Shown here: positions 1-11,019 of the stretch, one piece after another | Numbering within the stretch: the stretch's first letter is position 1 | Layout: each line of letters starts with the position of its first letter | DNA from: Engraulis encrasicolus | Taxonomy: Eukaryota > Chordata > Actinopteri > Clupeiformes > Engraulidae | Direction: 5' to 3' | DNA: 64,000 nucleotides | Assembly: GCF_034702125.1 (NCBI RefSeq) | Contig: NC_085867.1 | Location: 44,575,687-44,639,686 of the forward strand | The notes under the pieces: generated by a model | Databases searched by the model: none | Told to the model about the DNA's origin: nothing | Seen by the model: the letters and a program-made list of their open reading frames with translations, nothing else | Program-made: the position numbers and the translations under genes

Positions 1-1734
1 TTATAACTGGGAAAATTGCAGTTTCATTGAGTAGCATAGTTGCAATACCTACTCTGGCCACCATCCTACACGGTGCACCTTTAAGCATGATTCAAAGGCC
101 GTTCTCTCTGCTGGGGATGGCCGTGACCGAGGATACAGCAGGGACGGGTTATGACTTCATGGGCCCCCGGTCGGAACAACAAGACACACCCCCCGCCCAT
201 GCAGGGATAGGGTTAGGCTCAGGGGCCAACGATCAAGGGGGCCCTGAAGCTCAACCTTCTATATTTGCATTCTCATATTGCGCTAAAACCACACTTTTAA
301 CAACTCTATTTTTTTATTTTCTTGGAGGACAACCCTGACAACATAAACTATCACACCTGGCCAAAAACCCTGAATCATTTTATAAACTAGCTACACCCAT
401 GAAGGGTGGCTTTTCTTGTTGTCTGATCCAGGGGCCCATGGAGGGGGGACTTTCTTGTTGTCTTGCCCTAGGCTAGGGCCCATGGAGGCATGATCTGTAA
501 GAGTACTTTTACTTCTACTTTATGCACCTCTGTGATGTGGGATGACTCGCTGTGAGGTCAGTGGAGGTGCACCCATCTCCGTGAGCTAATTACATGCAAA
601 AGCACGGCCCAGGATGCAATTTTTGTTTCCTAGTATGCCGACGCCACAGATAGCCAAACATGGCTTCTGATTGGTCGAACTTCCAGGGCTGCTCCACCCC
701 ACCTGTGACAGGGTAGGTTTAGGGATGGTTATGTTCTGGGTACAATTTTGCAACAAATTTGCCAATCCCTTGCTTATTTCGCTGTTAATGGCAAAAGTAA
801 AGCAGCACAAACATTGCTTTACTGACTGGCAGATGGTAATTAGGAACACAAGTTAACTCAGCTTTACTCATATAAACATATAAGGAAATGGAAATTACAT
901 TTCTCTCCATCCTATGCCAGGACACAGATATACACAGGACTGACATAAAGTGCAAGACAGGACCAATAACAATATACACTGTAAAACGTTGCAAACCGGT
1001 TAGATGTTAAAAAAAAAAAAAGTAAGGTGGGTGTATGACATTCATTATTTCAAACTGTTATAGTAAAACTTTGTTTTTTCTTTTTCTTTTACTTCAGACA
1101 GGGTGATCACACCTCCTGCTATTAGTGTTGTCCTCTTAGGATGGTGGTATAAGTGTAGCCTGGTCCTGACCATCCCATAATACTACCATTTCCATTTCGT
1201 ATTCATGGTCTGGACTTTGTTTGATATGACGCGATTGCAGGAAGCAGGAAGGACATTTTCTGAAAAATCATGATTTCACTTATAAGTTGTTGAACAAACA
1301 TGTCTAATGTCTATCTATGGCGATGTAGGACCGTTTAACAGACATGTCTGACAGAACATCCTACCGTAGGATAAAATTACAATGTAGGACTGTTTGTCAG
1401 AACACCGGCGAAAATCCTACCGGTCAACATCGGTCAACATCTGTTGTTCTCTTGCTGTGTGGTTTTTGCCATTATGACTTGGAAAACTGCACTTTTCATT
1501 CATGAAAAGGGGGCTCTTCTTCATTGTGTCCGCCATTTTAAATTTCCAGAAAAATACATTTTTAGCTGCAAAACTTACTGGTCATACTAGTAAATATTTG
1601 TCCATTACTTAGTAAATATTAATGAAAAGATCAAATTTGGCAGTAGACAGTACAGTTTCAATAGCAATACCTATGGCAACCATCCTACACAGTGCAATAC
1701 CTACTCTGTCCACCATCCTACACCGTGCAATTGA
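1..1734. other. Intergenic stretch without a recognisable gene
   Basis: No supported coding region, RNA gene or complete transposon is visible. A short phrase about a hexamer CATCCTACAC with flanking CAATACCTACTC occurs near 45-75 and again twice near 1670-1730, which points to an old dispersed repeat. Open frames here are short and lack codon structure or recognisable domains. Confidence 0.5.
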
Positions 1735-2110
1735 CCCCTTTAGAGTTTGAAAACAGATATGACGTAATTTGGCTGTGTGCGCATCGTTGTATCAGAATCA
1801 ACCGTACACCGTTCACTTGTATAGAAACTCGACAAGTGTTTTTTTCCTAAATAAGATAACGGATGGTCACGCTAACTTCAGATATGCAGTGGGCACCACA
1901 GGCACAGGCATTCCTGACGATGTCCTCAGTTCAGTCAGTAGTTTAATGTCTTGTAACAACAAACATCTCATATGCTTCTGGAACAGCCTCTTCCCTCTCA
2001 AAATAGCATAACAAGTGTACTTTTCGGAATCTCTATTTTCTATCAATGCACACGCTTCAGAACGGCAGGTTTTCTTTCTTTAGGGTCTGCACTGTCTGTT
2101 AGTGTGTGTG
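1735..2110 (+). repeat. Dispersed repeat, copy 1
   Basis: This stretch aligns in the same orientation with 9925-10215. Shared blocks include the text around GATGGTCACG, CTTCAGATATG, CATTCCTGA and TTTAGGGTCTGCACTGTCTG. The identity is moderate (I judge roughly 80 percent by eye) with small indels. It is either a transposon family or an old local duplication. The short open frames it contains are not conserved between copies and I do not treat them as genes. Confidence 0.55.
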
Positions 2111-4785
2111 TGTGTGTGTGTTCACAGCCAGTTTTACATACAGCCTCCCCACTCCCTATTTTACCCATGCCTGCAGTTCACCTAGTGGCCGCTGTCGAGA
2201 GAGCGCAGCCCATTCATTCTGAACGGAATCTGCCCTTTTTTTGTGTTTGTGTATTATTGTACTGACAGACAGCTTAATTTCCTTCAGATGTTTCAGAATG
2301 CCTTGCTGGCGGAAAAACAATTATAAACACTCTTTTCTTCTTCATTCTGTAGCACTGCTTAACAAAAGGGGAGAAAAGTAGACCGTCCACATCTTCATGG
2401 AATGCATACCTCTTTTTAATACCACTCAGGAATAGAATGAAGTCCAGTTGGAGTGCTTCCTGGAACTGTCTAGCTTTTTAAAGATGGTGCTCTTTGGTGA
2501 CAGGCTTGGTTGATTTAAAAAAAAGTTTTAGAAATACCAAGGCACTCATCTTCTTTGTAATTAAAATGCCTTTATTTTGTTGGGCATAGCATGATTAAAA
2601 TACTTTGACGCGTTTCTGCATGAAGCCTTCGCCAGGAAGTGAAGTATTTTAGTCATGGTGTGTATAAATGGGAGAGGGGGGGGGCTGTGGTGTGTATAAA
2701 TAGGAGGGGGGGTGGCTGTGGTGTGAATAAATGGGGGGGGGGGGGGGGGGTATAAATGGGAGAGGGGGGGGTTGTGGTGTGAAACGGAGGCAGGCAGGCA
2801 GGCGGGCGGGCTGTCAGCTAGTCTCTCTGAGCGTCACACGCTCAGACACACAGTCCGAGCTGAGCTGTGCACAGACTTTGTATTTTGGAGATCGCAAATC
2901 AATTTTTTGTGAATTTTGACGCATTATCTGGTGAGGATTTCCTCTTCTCTTTTTACAAATATATAAAAGAACTTGGAGTCAGCAAGACAGACTGTAAATT
3001 CACCGTTAGAACTGTGACTCGCGCTGTCTCAATTGGTACACTTGTACACTTCAGTGTTCATGTTTTAGTGCGTATGCCGTATTAATTGCGCACTGAAACA
3101 TAGTCTCCGAAGAGCACAAGTGCACCCTCAGAGACACTGCATTAGTCTTGCTCGTCCTCTTTCACTTGCTGTACCACTGTCACAGTGAATCACTACCGCA
3201 AGAAGTGAAACATTTGTAAAACCTTGTTAGTGAAGTTATTATTTTACACACTTACAATTTCATTTGCCCAATGATCATGTCCTTATTATGTGAAAATGAG
3301 AACACAATAAACATGGTGGTGTATGTGGGGGGGGGGGGGCATTTATATGAATGTACATTGCACAATAAAACAATCCTGAATTAAGTTTTTTTGTTATACA
3401 AAAGTTTGTAGCAGTATTGCGTCCCCAGCATAACACACTCTCTCTGTGCATGTTACTGTATGCATGATTACAATTATGTCGGCCTATACATGTGTATGTA
3501 TATATCTATGCATCTATGTACTGGATATCACATGCTGTACAACATGATATATATAACATGTCCCTTTGAAATCAATACAATAAATAAAAATGGGTAGTGT
3601 GTAGGTTATCATTGAAACTCGTGTCCACAATCACAGTATGCATAATTACATTTATGTATAGGCTACATGTATGTACACGTATATAGCTGGGGAAATGAGG
3701 GGGAGGGTAAAATAGAATAAAATTGAATAAAATGGATGGGTTGTGTGGAGGAGAGGAATGTAATGTATAGGTATGTAGAGGAGTGTATATTGGAGTGTAT
3801 ATGATGTGAGTATATGTGTTATATGTGAATGTCTGAAGATGTTTATGTGTCTGTGTGGAAATGGTGTCTATATGTTTAGAAAATGAGATGTGTACTATCT
3901 AACCTGATTGAACTGAACAGTCTGATGTGAAACCAAATATCCCTATGGGACAATGAATAATCTAATCTAATCTATGAATCTAGGCTGCTGTATATAAGAT
4001 GCTGTACAACATGATATCTCACATGTCCCCTTTAAGATCAATAAAATAAATAAAAATGGATAGTGTGACGGTTATCATTGAAGCTCGTGTCCACAATCAC
4101 TGTTTGTTAAGAGTTTATCATTGTTGTCACAGAAGCCCGGATGAACAGCACACTTACAGAAACAAAACCAAAGGGCAGATTTGTAGTTTAATATATTGGT
4201 TATTTTTATTATTAAATGCTTTGTATGCACTGATGCATAAATACACATGTGTGGCCCCTCAGGAATTGCTTGATCAACCTAGTAGGCTATAGCCTCGCGA
4301 CGCCATTCTCTGTACTCCACCCAAAGATTTTGGCTCCGCACATCGTCTGGAAAAAGCCTCGAGCTCGGTTCTCTCAGTGTTTAGCCAATGAGCAAACAGT
4401 TGAGAGCGAGCTCCGTTACTGATTGGTTAAACAACTAAATTCACACTTTCGTTTTGTTATTTGTTTGCTTTTGCGACGATATATCGTAACAGGCATGCTA
4501 ATAAAGCACAATATGGGTTTTCATTTGAGTTTGGAACTCCAATTAATTTAAATGATAGAGTAAGATCAGACCATCTACCACCCTCCACGGAGACTGATTC
4601 CTCTTGGCTTTTGCCAGACTGATTGACGGAGTCAACAGTCGGCTTTTTGGCCAGGCTAAGTAGGCCACTGCGCACTACAACATGCCTTCCAAATATTACT
4701 ATTTAGCTCACACAGTCATCGTAAATAGGCTAACTGTTGCCTATGACCATAAACACACACTTGTCATGGTAAAGTTTGGGAACTT
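2111..4785. other. Repeat-rich intergenic stretch
   Basis: No gene is visible. Near 2655-2790 a unit of about 35-40 bp (GTGTATAAATGGGAGAG plus long G runs) is repeated about four times. The block around 3531-3640 (GCTGTACAACATGATAT, then an AATAAATAAAAATGG stretch and TTATCATTGAA.CTCGTGTCC) recurs at about 4000-4105 in direct orientation. A run of ATCTAATCTA-like units sits near 3958-3975. Confidence 0.5.
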
Positions 4786-4789
4786 TTGG

Positions 4790-5085
4790 CTGCAGCCTAG
4801 GGGTCCCCACAGGCTAGATATGGCTACAGCCTAGGGGACCCCACAGGCTAGATGTGGCTGCATATGGCTGCAGCCTAGGGGCCCCCACAGGCAAGATATG
4901 GCTGCAGCCTAGGGGCCCCCACACGCTAGATATGGCTGCAGCCTAGGGCCCCCCACAGGCTAGATATGGCTGCAGCCTAGGGGCCCCCACAGACTAGATA
5001 TGGCTGCAGCCTAGGGGCCCCCACAGGCTAGATATGGCTGCAGCCTAGGGGCCCCCACAGGCTAGATGTGGCTGCAGCCTAGGCG
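4790..5085 (+). repeat. 34-bp minisatellite, about nine copies
   Basis: The unit GGCTGCAGCCTAGGGGCCCC followed by CACAGGCTAGATAT is repeated in tandem with a period of about 34 bp and minor variation. It is non-coding. Confidence 0.85.
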
Positions 5086-5129
5086 TCCGTATGTGCTGGG
5101 GGGGCCTTGATTTGCCACAAATGAAATAT

Positions 5130-5280
5130 TGCAGAATTGTGCACGGCCCATGTCAGGGGGGCCTTGGTACGGCCCTGCGTGGCCCCTGTCAGGGGGGCCT
5201 TGGTACGGCCCATGTCAGGGGGGGCCTTGGTACGGCCCATGTTAGGGGGGCCTTGGTACGGCCCATGTCGGGGGGGGAGG
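5130..5280 (+). repeat. 25-bp G-rich minisatellite
   Basis: About five tandem units of TGTCAGGGGGGCCTTGG plus TACGGCCCA. The short open frame across it is only a translation of the repeat. Confidence 0.75.
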
Positions 5281-7312
5281 GGGCTTTAGCTAGGGCTAAT
5301 GAAACGTCACAGCTCACTTTCCACTTGGCAGCTTACCAAGAGATCTCTCCTGCGCTTCGGGAATAAATAATCAACTGCAACAGTTTACTACTCAAGACTC
5401 AACACTTTGACTGTGGCATTTACAGGCGCTATTCCACTGCCAGGCTCAACCCCATGTACAAGAGCTATTCCACTGCCAGATGCTACTCGGCCTTTAACTC
5501 AAAACCATTACCCTGGCCGGCAGCTCCAATCGAATACACTTTACATTTGCCCCTGACAGCTTTACAGTCGATGCCTATAATTCCAGTTCAATGTTATGAT
5601 TCAGTCAAATCAAACATGTCAATTAGACAGCCGTGCATGCGGCCATGGTATGGGGACAATTAGACCACTAACATCCTGTCATGGTATGGGAGCAATTATA
5701 ATAAATTACAATCAATTATGTTCAAACTAAAACCAACCCTGTCAAAGAGGGACAAGAGACTGCCCCAGATTATACAATAATAAAGTACTGACTGATAACA
5801 CAAAAACCATCCTAGAATTTCTTCCTATTATTGCTGAATGAAATCTACAAAATTCCCATATCTAAATATATACTATAAACTATACAACTGTTAGTAAAAT
5901 GACATACTAGTGTCATAACTTGAGCTGTTTGCTTTTGGACCCAGAGAGTTACTTTGGCTGTAAATGTCTTAATAATGTCACAATTTCTTTGATGTTGATG
6001 TAGCCAATAGTCTAAAGGTGTGAAGAACCGCCTGCAACTATTTAAGTCATTTGAGTTAGTTGGACGACTCACGTCACGCAATAAAACGTTACCCGTTGCA
6101 GCCTCGTAAAGCTGTCCTGTGTGGCCATGCATATGCTGCTGCAGCTGCCGGTGAAAGTGACACACTATGTGTCTCCCAAACATGGGCATGGGTGCGACCT
6201 GCTGCCGGGTCCAATTCCAGCGTGCGGCTCCGCTATCGAGGCGGACCACCTTTGAACAGCGCAATATTTATTTTTTTTGCTGCGAGGGCGACTTTTATTT
6301 TAGTCCGTCTTGTCACCAGCAAATTCCACCACCACGAACTGAAAAACAAGTTCACACAAATGACTCGCAACAGGTGCAACGCGAGACGGGGCAGTGGCAG
6401 TGCAAAATGCTGACTCGGAAATGGAGAGGACACAGGTGTCCCGGCGGCTAGAGTTTCCTCTACGGAGCCAGGGGCTCATCATGTTGATAGACTACATCAA
6501 ATAATGGCATGAATTGGCGAAAACAAAATACACCTCAGCTAGCAGGTGACTTCTCTATTCCATTCTGGCCGTAGTAATGCTGACTGCAATGATAGCCTAT
6601 TTCGTTGTGCCCCGCTTTACAAAGTTCATGGGGAAGTAATGCGCGCCTGACTGCTATTATCGCGCAGTGGAAGTGTAGCTCTACAGTCAAATAAGGCAAC
6701 AACAACGGCAACAGTCATGGAAGATATAATTAGACCTGGTAGAATGTTCAGTAAATACGTCCGTGGCGTGCTAAAACTCGCTTGGAGCAAGAGGTGCTGT
6801 TTCATTACCCTTTTATCACAAATGCACGCACGGATATTAGTGCTCTGTCTCTGTAAACATTTCACTGAAATAGACTGTGATGCTTTGGCATAAGCTATTC
6901 GTGGAATTCTTGTTGAGTTAACTCGATGTTGCTGTGAAGTAGACCTATAATACATCTTAATAGAATAATACGACGTGCGTAATTTTGATTTGTCAGTCAA
7001 AATTACGCATGAGCGTTATTACAGTTATCAGGTGTAAACAGTACACCTTATTTTCTTCAGTATTCCACTTTATTGTCTATTTCTTTTTTTGGCTCAGAAG
7101 CTGAGACAAGCCCTGCTGTAGTCGGCCTGAATGCCAGACTTACAGCCTGCCGTAAAGGTAGCCTACTCTGATGAGAATGTTATTTTGGTCATTAGTATTC
7201 CCCTGTTTATTAGTATCCCCCTTGCCAGTAGCTGACTATTATCAAGGAGTTTTATTGGTGTTGATCCCAGAAACATTCTCTGTGGAGACAAGGACAGATT
7301 AGTGGACAAGCC
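5281..7312. other. Intergenic stretch without a recognisable gene
   Basis: Several open frames of 60-139 codons lie here on both strands, but none has a recognisable domain, and no splice-supported coding pattern was found. The region 6100-6480 is somewhat richer in CpG than its surroundings. I see nothing I can name. Confidence 0.45.
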
Positions 7313-7862
7313 TACCGGGCCTAGGAGCCCAGGGACCCAGCCACAGGAGCCCAGGGACCCAGCCACAGGGACCCAGCCACAGGAGCCCAGGGACCCAGCC
7401 ACAGGGACCCAGCCACAGGAGCCCAGGGACCCAGCCACAGGGACCCAGCCACTGGAGCCCAGCCACAGGAGCCCAGGGACCCAGCCACTGGAGCCCAGGC
7501 CTAGGAGCCCAGGGACCCAGCCACAGGAGCCCAGGGACCCAGCCACAGGAGCTCAGGCCTACCAGGCCCAGGCCTAGGAGCCCAGGGACCCAGCCACAGG
7601 AGCTCAGGCCTACCAGGCCCAGGCATAGGAGCCCAGGGACCCAGCCACAGGAGCCCAGGGACCCAGCCACTGGAGCCCAGGGACCCAGCCACAGGAGCCC
7701 AGGGACCCAGCCACAGGAGCTCAGGGACCCAGCCACTGGAGCCCAGGGACCCAGCCACAGGAGCCCAGGGACCCAGCCACAGGAGCCCAGGGACCCAGCC
7801 ACAGGAGCTCAGGCCTACCAGGCCCAGGCCTAGGAGCCCAGGGACCCAGCCACAGGAACAGG
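7313..7862 (+). repeat. 22-bp minisatellite (GGGACCCAGCCACAGGAGCCCA)n with variant units
   Basis: The core unit GGGACCCAGCCACAGGAGCC plus CA is repeated about 20 times, interleaved with variant units containing GGCCTAGGAGCCCA or CTACCAGGCCCAGG. The open frames it creates in several frames and on both strands (Pro-Gln-Glu repeats on plus, Gly-Trp-Val repeats on minus) are artefacts of the repeat. Confidence 0.9.
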
Positions 7863-8189
7863 CCCAGGAGCCCAAGTCCAAGCCTCCATGCTGCACCCCC
7901 CCCCCCACACATCTGCATGTGTGTCTCATATTGTGTTATCTCGCTTCAAATTAACTGAATATCCAAATTTTCGACAATTAAGGAATGCTTTCTAACATCT
8001 TCTTCACTATGCCCCAAATGTTTTGGAACCGCCATGCTGGGAGGGGGGGGGGTTGTGTCTTGCTGTCTGGCCCAGGGGTCCATGGAGTCATAACCTCTCC
8101 CTGTGTGGAGATGAGATCCTCTGGAGGGGGGAGCCTGAGGACCGGCATGGAGCTGGCTCTGGCTGAGCACCTGAACCTCCTTTGTTTTT

Positions 8190-8345
8190 TTAACTTTATT
8201 TGATAGGACAGTGTGAGAGGTGGACAGGAGGCGAATTGGGAGAGAGACGGGAAGGGGTCGCAAAGGACCCGGGTCAGAATTCGAACCTGGGTCAGCCGCA
8301 TGGCAGGCGAGTGCCCTACTGGTTGGCCACGCCAGCGCCTCAAGC
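8190..8345 (-). mobile_element. tRNA-headed SINE, minus orientation
   Basis: Read on the minus strand the block starts GGCGCTGGCGTGGCCAACCA, has an A-box-like segment (TGGCCAACCAGTAGGGC), and a B-box (GGTTCGAATTC) about 30 bp later, the spacing of a tRNA-derived pol III promoter. The other end is an A/T-rich tail near 8190-8205. It is not a functional tRNA gene: no cloverleaf closes. Confidence 0.55.
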
Positions 8346-8384
8346 GCGTGGCCCTCCTAGTTTGCCTTCTCCTTCTAGGGCCCG

Positions 8385-8630
8385 CCCAGGCCTAGCCTAA
8401 TGGTTAGGGAGGCGGTCTGAAGAGCAGAGGGTTGCCGGTTAAAAACCCATCCTTGTCTCATCCTACACCTCCATCCTTGTCCTTCCATCCATCAAGTGTC
8501 CTTGAACAATGTACCTAGGCCCACAGGGGCTGCTCCAGGAGCTGTAACCAATACCCTGTAAATAGCTGTAAGTGGCTTAAGATAAAAGCGTCAGCTACGT
8601 GTAATAAGTGTAGTGTAATGTAATGTCTGG
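8385..8630 (+). mobile_element. tRNA-headed SINE with GTAATGTAATG tail
   Basis: The head contains an A-box-like TAATGGTTAGGGAGGCGG and a degenerate B-box (GGTTAAAAACC). The body shares CTACACCTCCATCC and CCTGTAAATA with 51070-51245. The tail AAGATAAAAGCGTCAGCTA then GTGTAATGTAATG is of the kind fish SINEs share with their partner LINEs. Family assignment is inference. Confidence 0.65.
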
Positions 8631-9924
8631 CCAGTTCAGTCGAGTTCTCACTTGGAGTGTGAAACAGCAGATCTGTATCATATCATCATCCTGATGAGCT
8701 GTGGAATCATTCTCAAATAGTGAACATGCACACTGTATGTGACCCTCCACCGTCATGGTAAAATAAGATTTAATGCTGAAGAGGTTTGAACAGCACCATC
8801 TGGTGGCTAAAAGATTTAATGCTGAAGAGCTCTGAACAGTACCATCTGGTGGCTGAACGATGTAACTGCCAGAGCGGGGGGTTGTGATTGAACAAGTTCC
8901 AGCAGGAACTCGACTTGGCTGGCAGAGGCGATTCTAGGGTAAGCCCAGGCCCCCAAAGCGAAAATTCAAAAGAATGAACATTCACAACAAATGGCCACTA
9001 CTGTAGTTAAAAGTCTTAACTTCTATTCTGGTAGCTGCCCCTGCCCTTTGCGGGCCACTGAGGTTGTGAATCCGCTGTGGGCCTACTATAGACTGGGCCC
9101 TTAATCTGAAGTCTCCACAATACCCACTGGGGCCATTACCCAATTTAGGCACAACACATCTGGTGCATCCGCACTCAAATTTCACAGCTCCCACAGTGTG
9201 CACAGATCTAGTTAGCCAAGGCGCTGCTAATGACCCGGTGTGCGTTCCATTTCCCCACACTGTGCACTGTGTGCTGAGATGCAGTGCACTTCCCACCCTC
9301 AGCTTAACGGCAAATAAGTGCAGATATTTTGGCTGACACAAGTGCGTGGATTGAGACGCGATTTTTCATCTTCTGACATCAATTCCGGCTCGTGTTTGTT
9401 TTTGGGGGGCGGGACTAAGAGTGTTGAAAAACAGTTAAAACAACATTTACAAACAGTCCTTACTACTGAACAAAACAACTTCTGTACATTAGAGTTCTGT
9501 TTCTGGACACGTGAAAACACGTTTGAAACCATGTAAACTTATAGTTTTCTATTAGAGTGGTCCTTTAAGTCCCTGCCTCTGGTGAAGGCCAGCATACAGG
9601 AAGCCTCCCCTTATTCCCTGAAAGTAAGACTTTTTAAGGATCTGTGGAGACCCTGTTATGAGATCTGCAGCTGTTGCAATGCATGTTTGCAGGGTTTCCC
9701 CAATAAACTGCATAAACCAGTGTCTTTACAGCTTTTTTGAAGCATATTTAGTATCATATTTAACTTCGGTCACAAGGTAGAGTTGCTGTAATATTACAGT
9801 AAACTTGCAGTAGGCCTACAACAGCCATGCCTCTGCAACAATTCATTCATTACAGTTAGCCACTGTTGCCACAAGAGGGAGACAGAGTTCACTCTACAGG
9901 TACTCGGTGCTCCCTCCCAGGCCC
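8631..9924. other. Intergenic stretch; contains a 49-bp tandem duplication
   Basis: A segment carrying ATTTAATGCTGAAGAG and ACCATCTGGTGGCT is present twice in tandem at about 8766-8857. The remainder holds no recognisable gene or complete mobile element. Confidence 0.5.
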
Positions 9925-10215
9925 CTTTACTGTTTGTATACAAATATGATGTAATTGGCCTGCGAGTGTTTTTATTCCCAAATAAGAAAATGGATGGTCA
10001 CGATAACTTCAGATATGAAGTGGGCGCCACAGACATTCCTGATGGTGTCTTCAGGCCAACCACAAACATCTAATGTTTCTGGAACAGCATACTGTATAAC
10101 CTATTGGAAATGTGTCACAAGTGTACTTCTTAGGATTTCTATTTTTTACAAATGTACACGTTTCAGGATGGCAGGTCTTCTCTCTTTAGGGTCTGCACTG
10201 TCTGTTTGTGTGCAT
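9925..10215 (+). repeat. Dispersed repeat, copy 2
   Basis: This is the second copy of the repeat described at 1735-2110, in the same orientation. It ends at the same TTTAGGGTCTGCACTGTCTG phrase followed by a GT-rich stretch. Confidence 0.55.
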
Positions 10216-10610
10216 GTTTGAGTCAACAATGCGCACGCAATCAGCGATGACAAACCTTCTAAAGGGGTCAATAGTCTTGTCAACTGTATTCTCCATCTAG
10301 CATAGAAATCTAGACGCCCCTAACAGTCACAACTTGAATTTGTTGTAGGGGTTTAGCTCGCTAGGCTACATCTAAAAATGTGCCAAACTGGTATGAGTGA
10401 ATAATCGGATCAGATTAAAATGTTTTTGCAGTAACTACAGTTCATTGTCTGGTTAAGGCTGACCATCAAGATATTCTTAATATTACTCTGTATGACGACA
10501 CATGCACATTCTGGAGAGATATATAATCTCAATATACTGAATAATTCTATTCTCCAGCTACACTGAGGAACAACCATATAATACAATAAAAGACAAAACC
10601 AAGCACGCCA
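10216..10610. other. Intergenic stretch downstream of hnrnpdl
   Basis: Nothing recognisable is seen between the dispersed repeat and the predicted end of the hnrnpdl transcript. Confidence 0.4.
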
Positions 10611-10614
10611 GCAG

Positions 10615-11019
10615 TATGGTACACCCTCCATTTAATGATCCCTTTATCCAAAACTTTCAGAGAAAATTAAAACCAGAAAGAAAGAAAGGTCACTTTCTGA
10701 GTCGAGACTTAAGAACAGAGGGACAGCAGAAGGCCCTGAACACCTCCAACGGGGCGAGGGGACATAACGAAGGAAAAACAAAAACAAAAAGGGAAAAAAA
10801 TAAAATAAAACACAAACGCTAAAAATCCTCACTATGTACAAAGCAGTTTCACATCCCATTGGACAACTGAAAAGTGGGCGGAGCCAAGCGAGGGCCATGT
10901 CATGTCATGAAAACTATGCGGAGAGTTTTGATTGGTTTAGGAAATGGGAGTCCACAATCTGCTATCTCCAATGGAAGTCTGTCGATGCCTTGAGCGCCAC
11001 CACACACACACGCGTCCAC
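10615..11019 (-). other. hnrnpdl: hnrnpdl terminal 3' UTR exon
   Basis: On the minus strand a strong acceptor (CTTTTCTGTTGCAG) ends at 11020. It pairs with the donor CCTG|GTAAGAC at 13012/13011, which lies 50 nt after the hnrnpdl stop codon. From general knowledge, mammalian HNRNPDL and its paralogue HNRNPD also have an intron inside the 3' UTR. The exon contains no long open frame and ends near the ATTAAA at 10631. The 3' end coordinate is approximate. Confidence 0.65.
10631..10636 (-). terminator. hnrnpdl: Candidate polyadenylation signal ATTAAA of hnrnpdl
   Basis: On the minus strand ATTAAATGG occurs about 390 nt into the predicted terminal exon and is followed by a GT-rich stretch, the usual layout of a cleavage site. 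It is the best hexamer I found on this strand here. Other signals further downstream cannot be excluded. Confidence 0.5.

Noticed and set aside
4790..5085. CRISPR-like regular array
   Set aside because: The 34-bp units have no unique spacers, and the genome is vertebrate; it is a minisatellite.
5845..6482. Overlapping frames of 94-139 codons in both directions
   Set aside because: No domain, no splice context and frames on opposite strands compete; no evidence for a gene.
7163..7929. Open frames of 90-167 codons with Gly-Trp-Val or Pro-Gln-Glu repeats
   Set aside because: Produced by the 22-bp minisatellite in several frames at once, which is expected when the repeat lacks stops.
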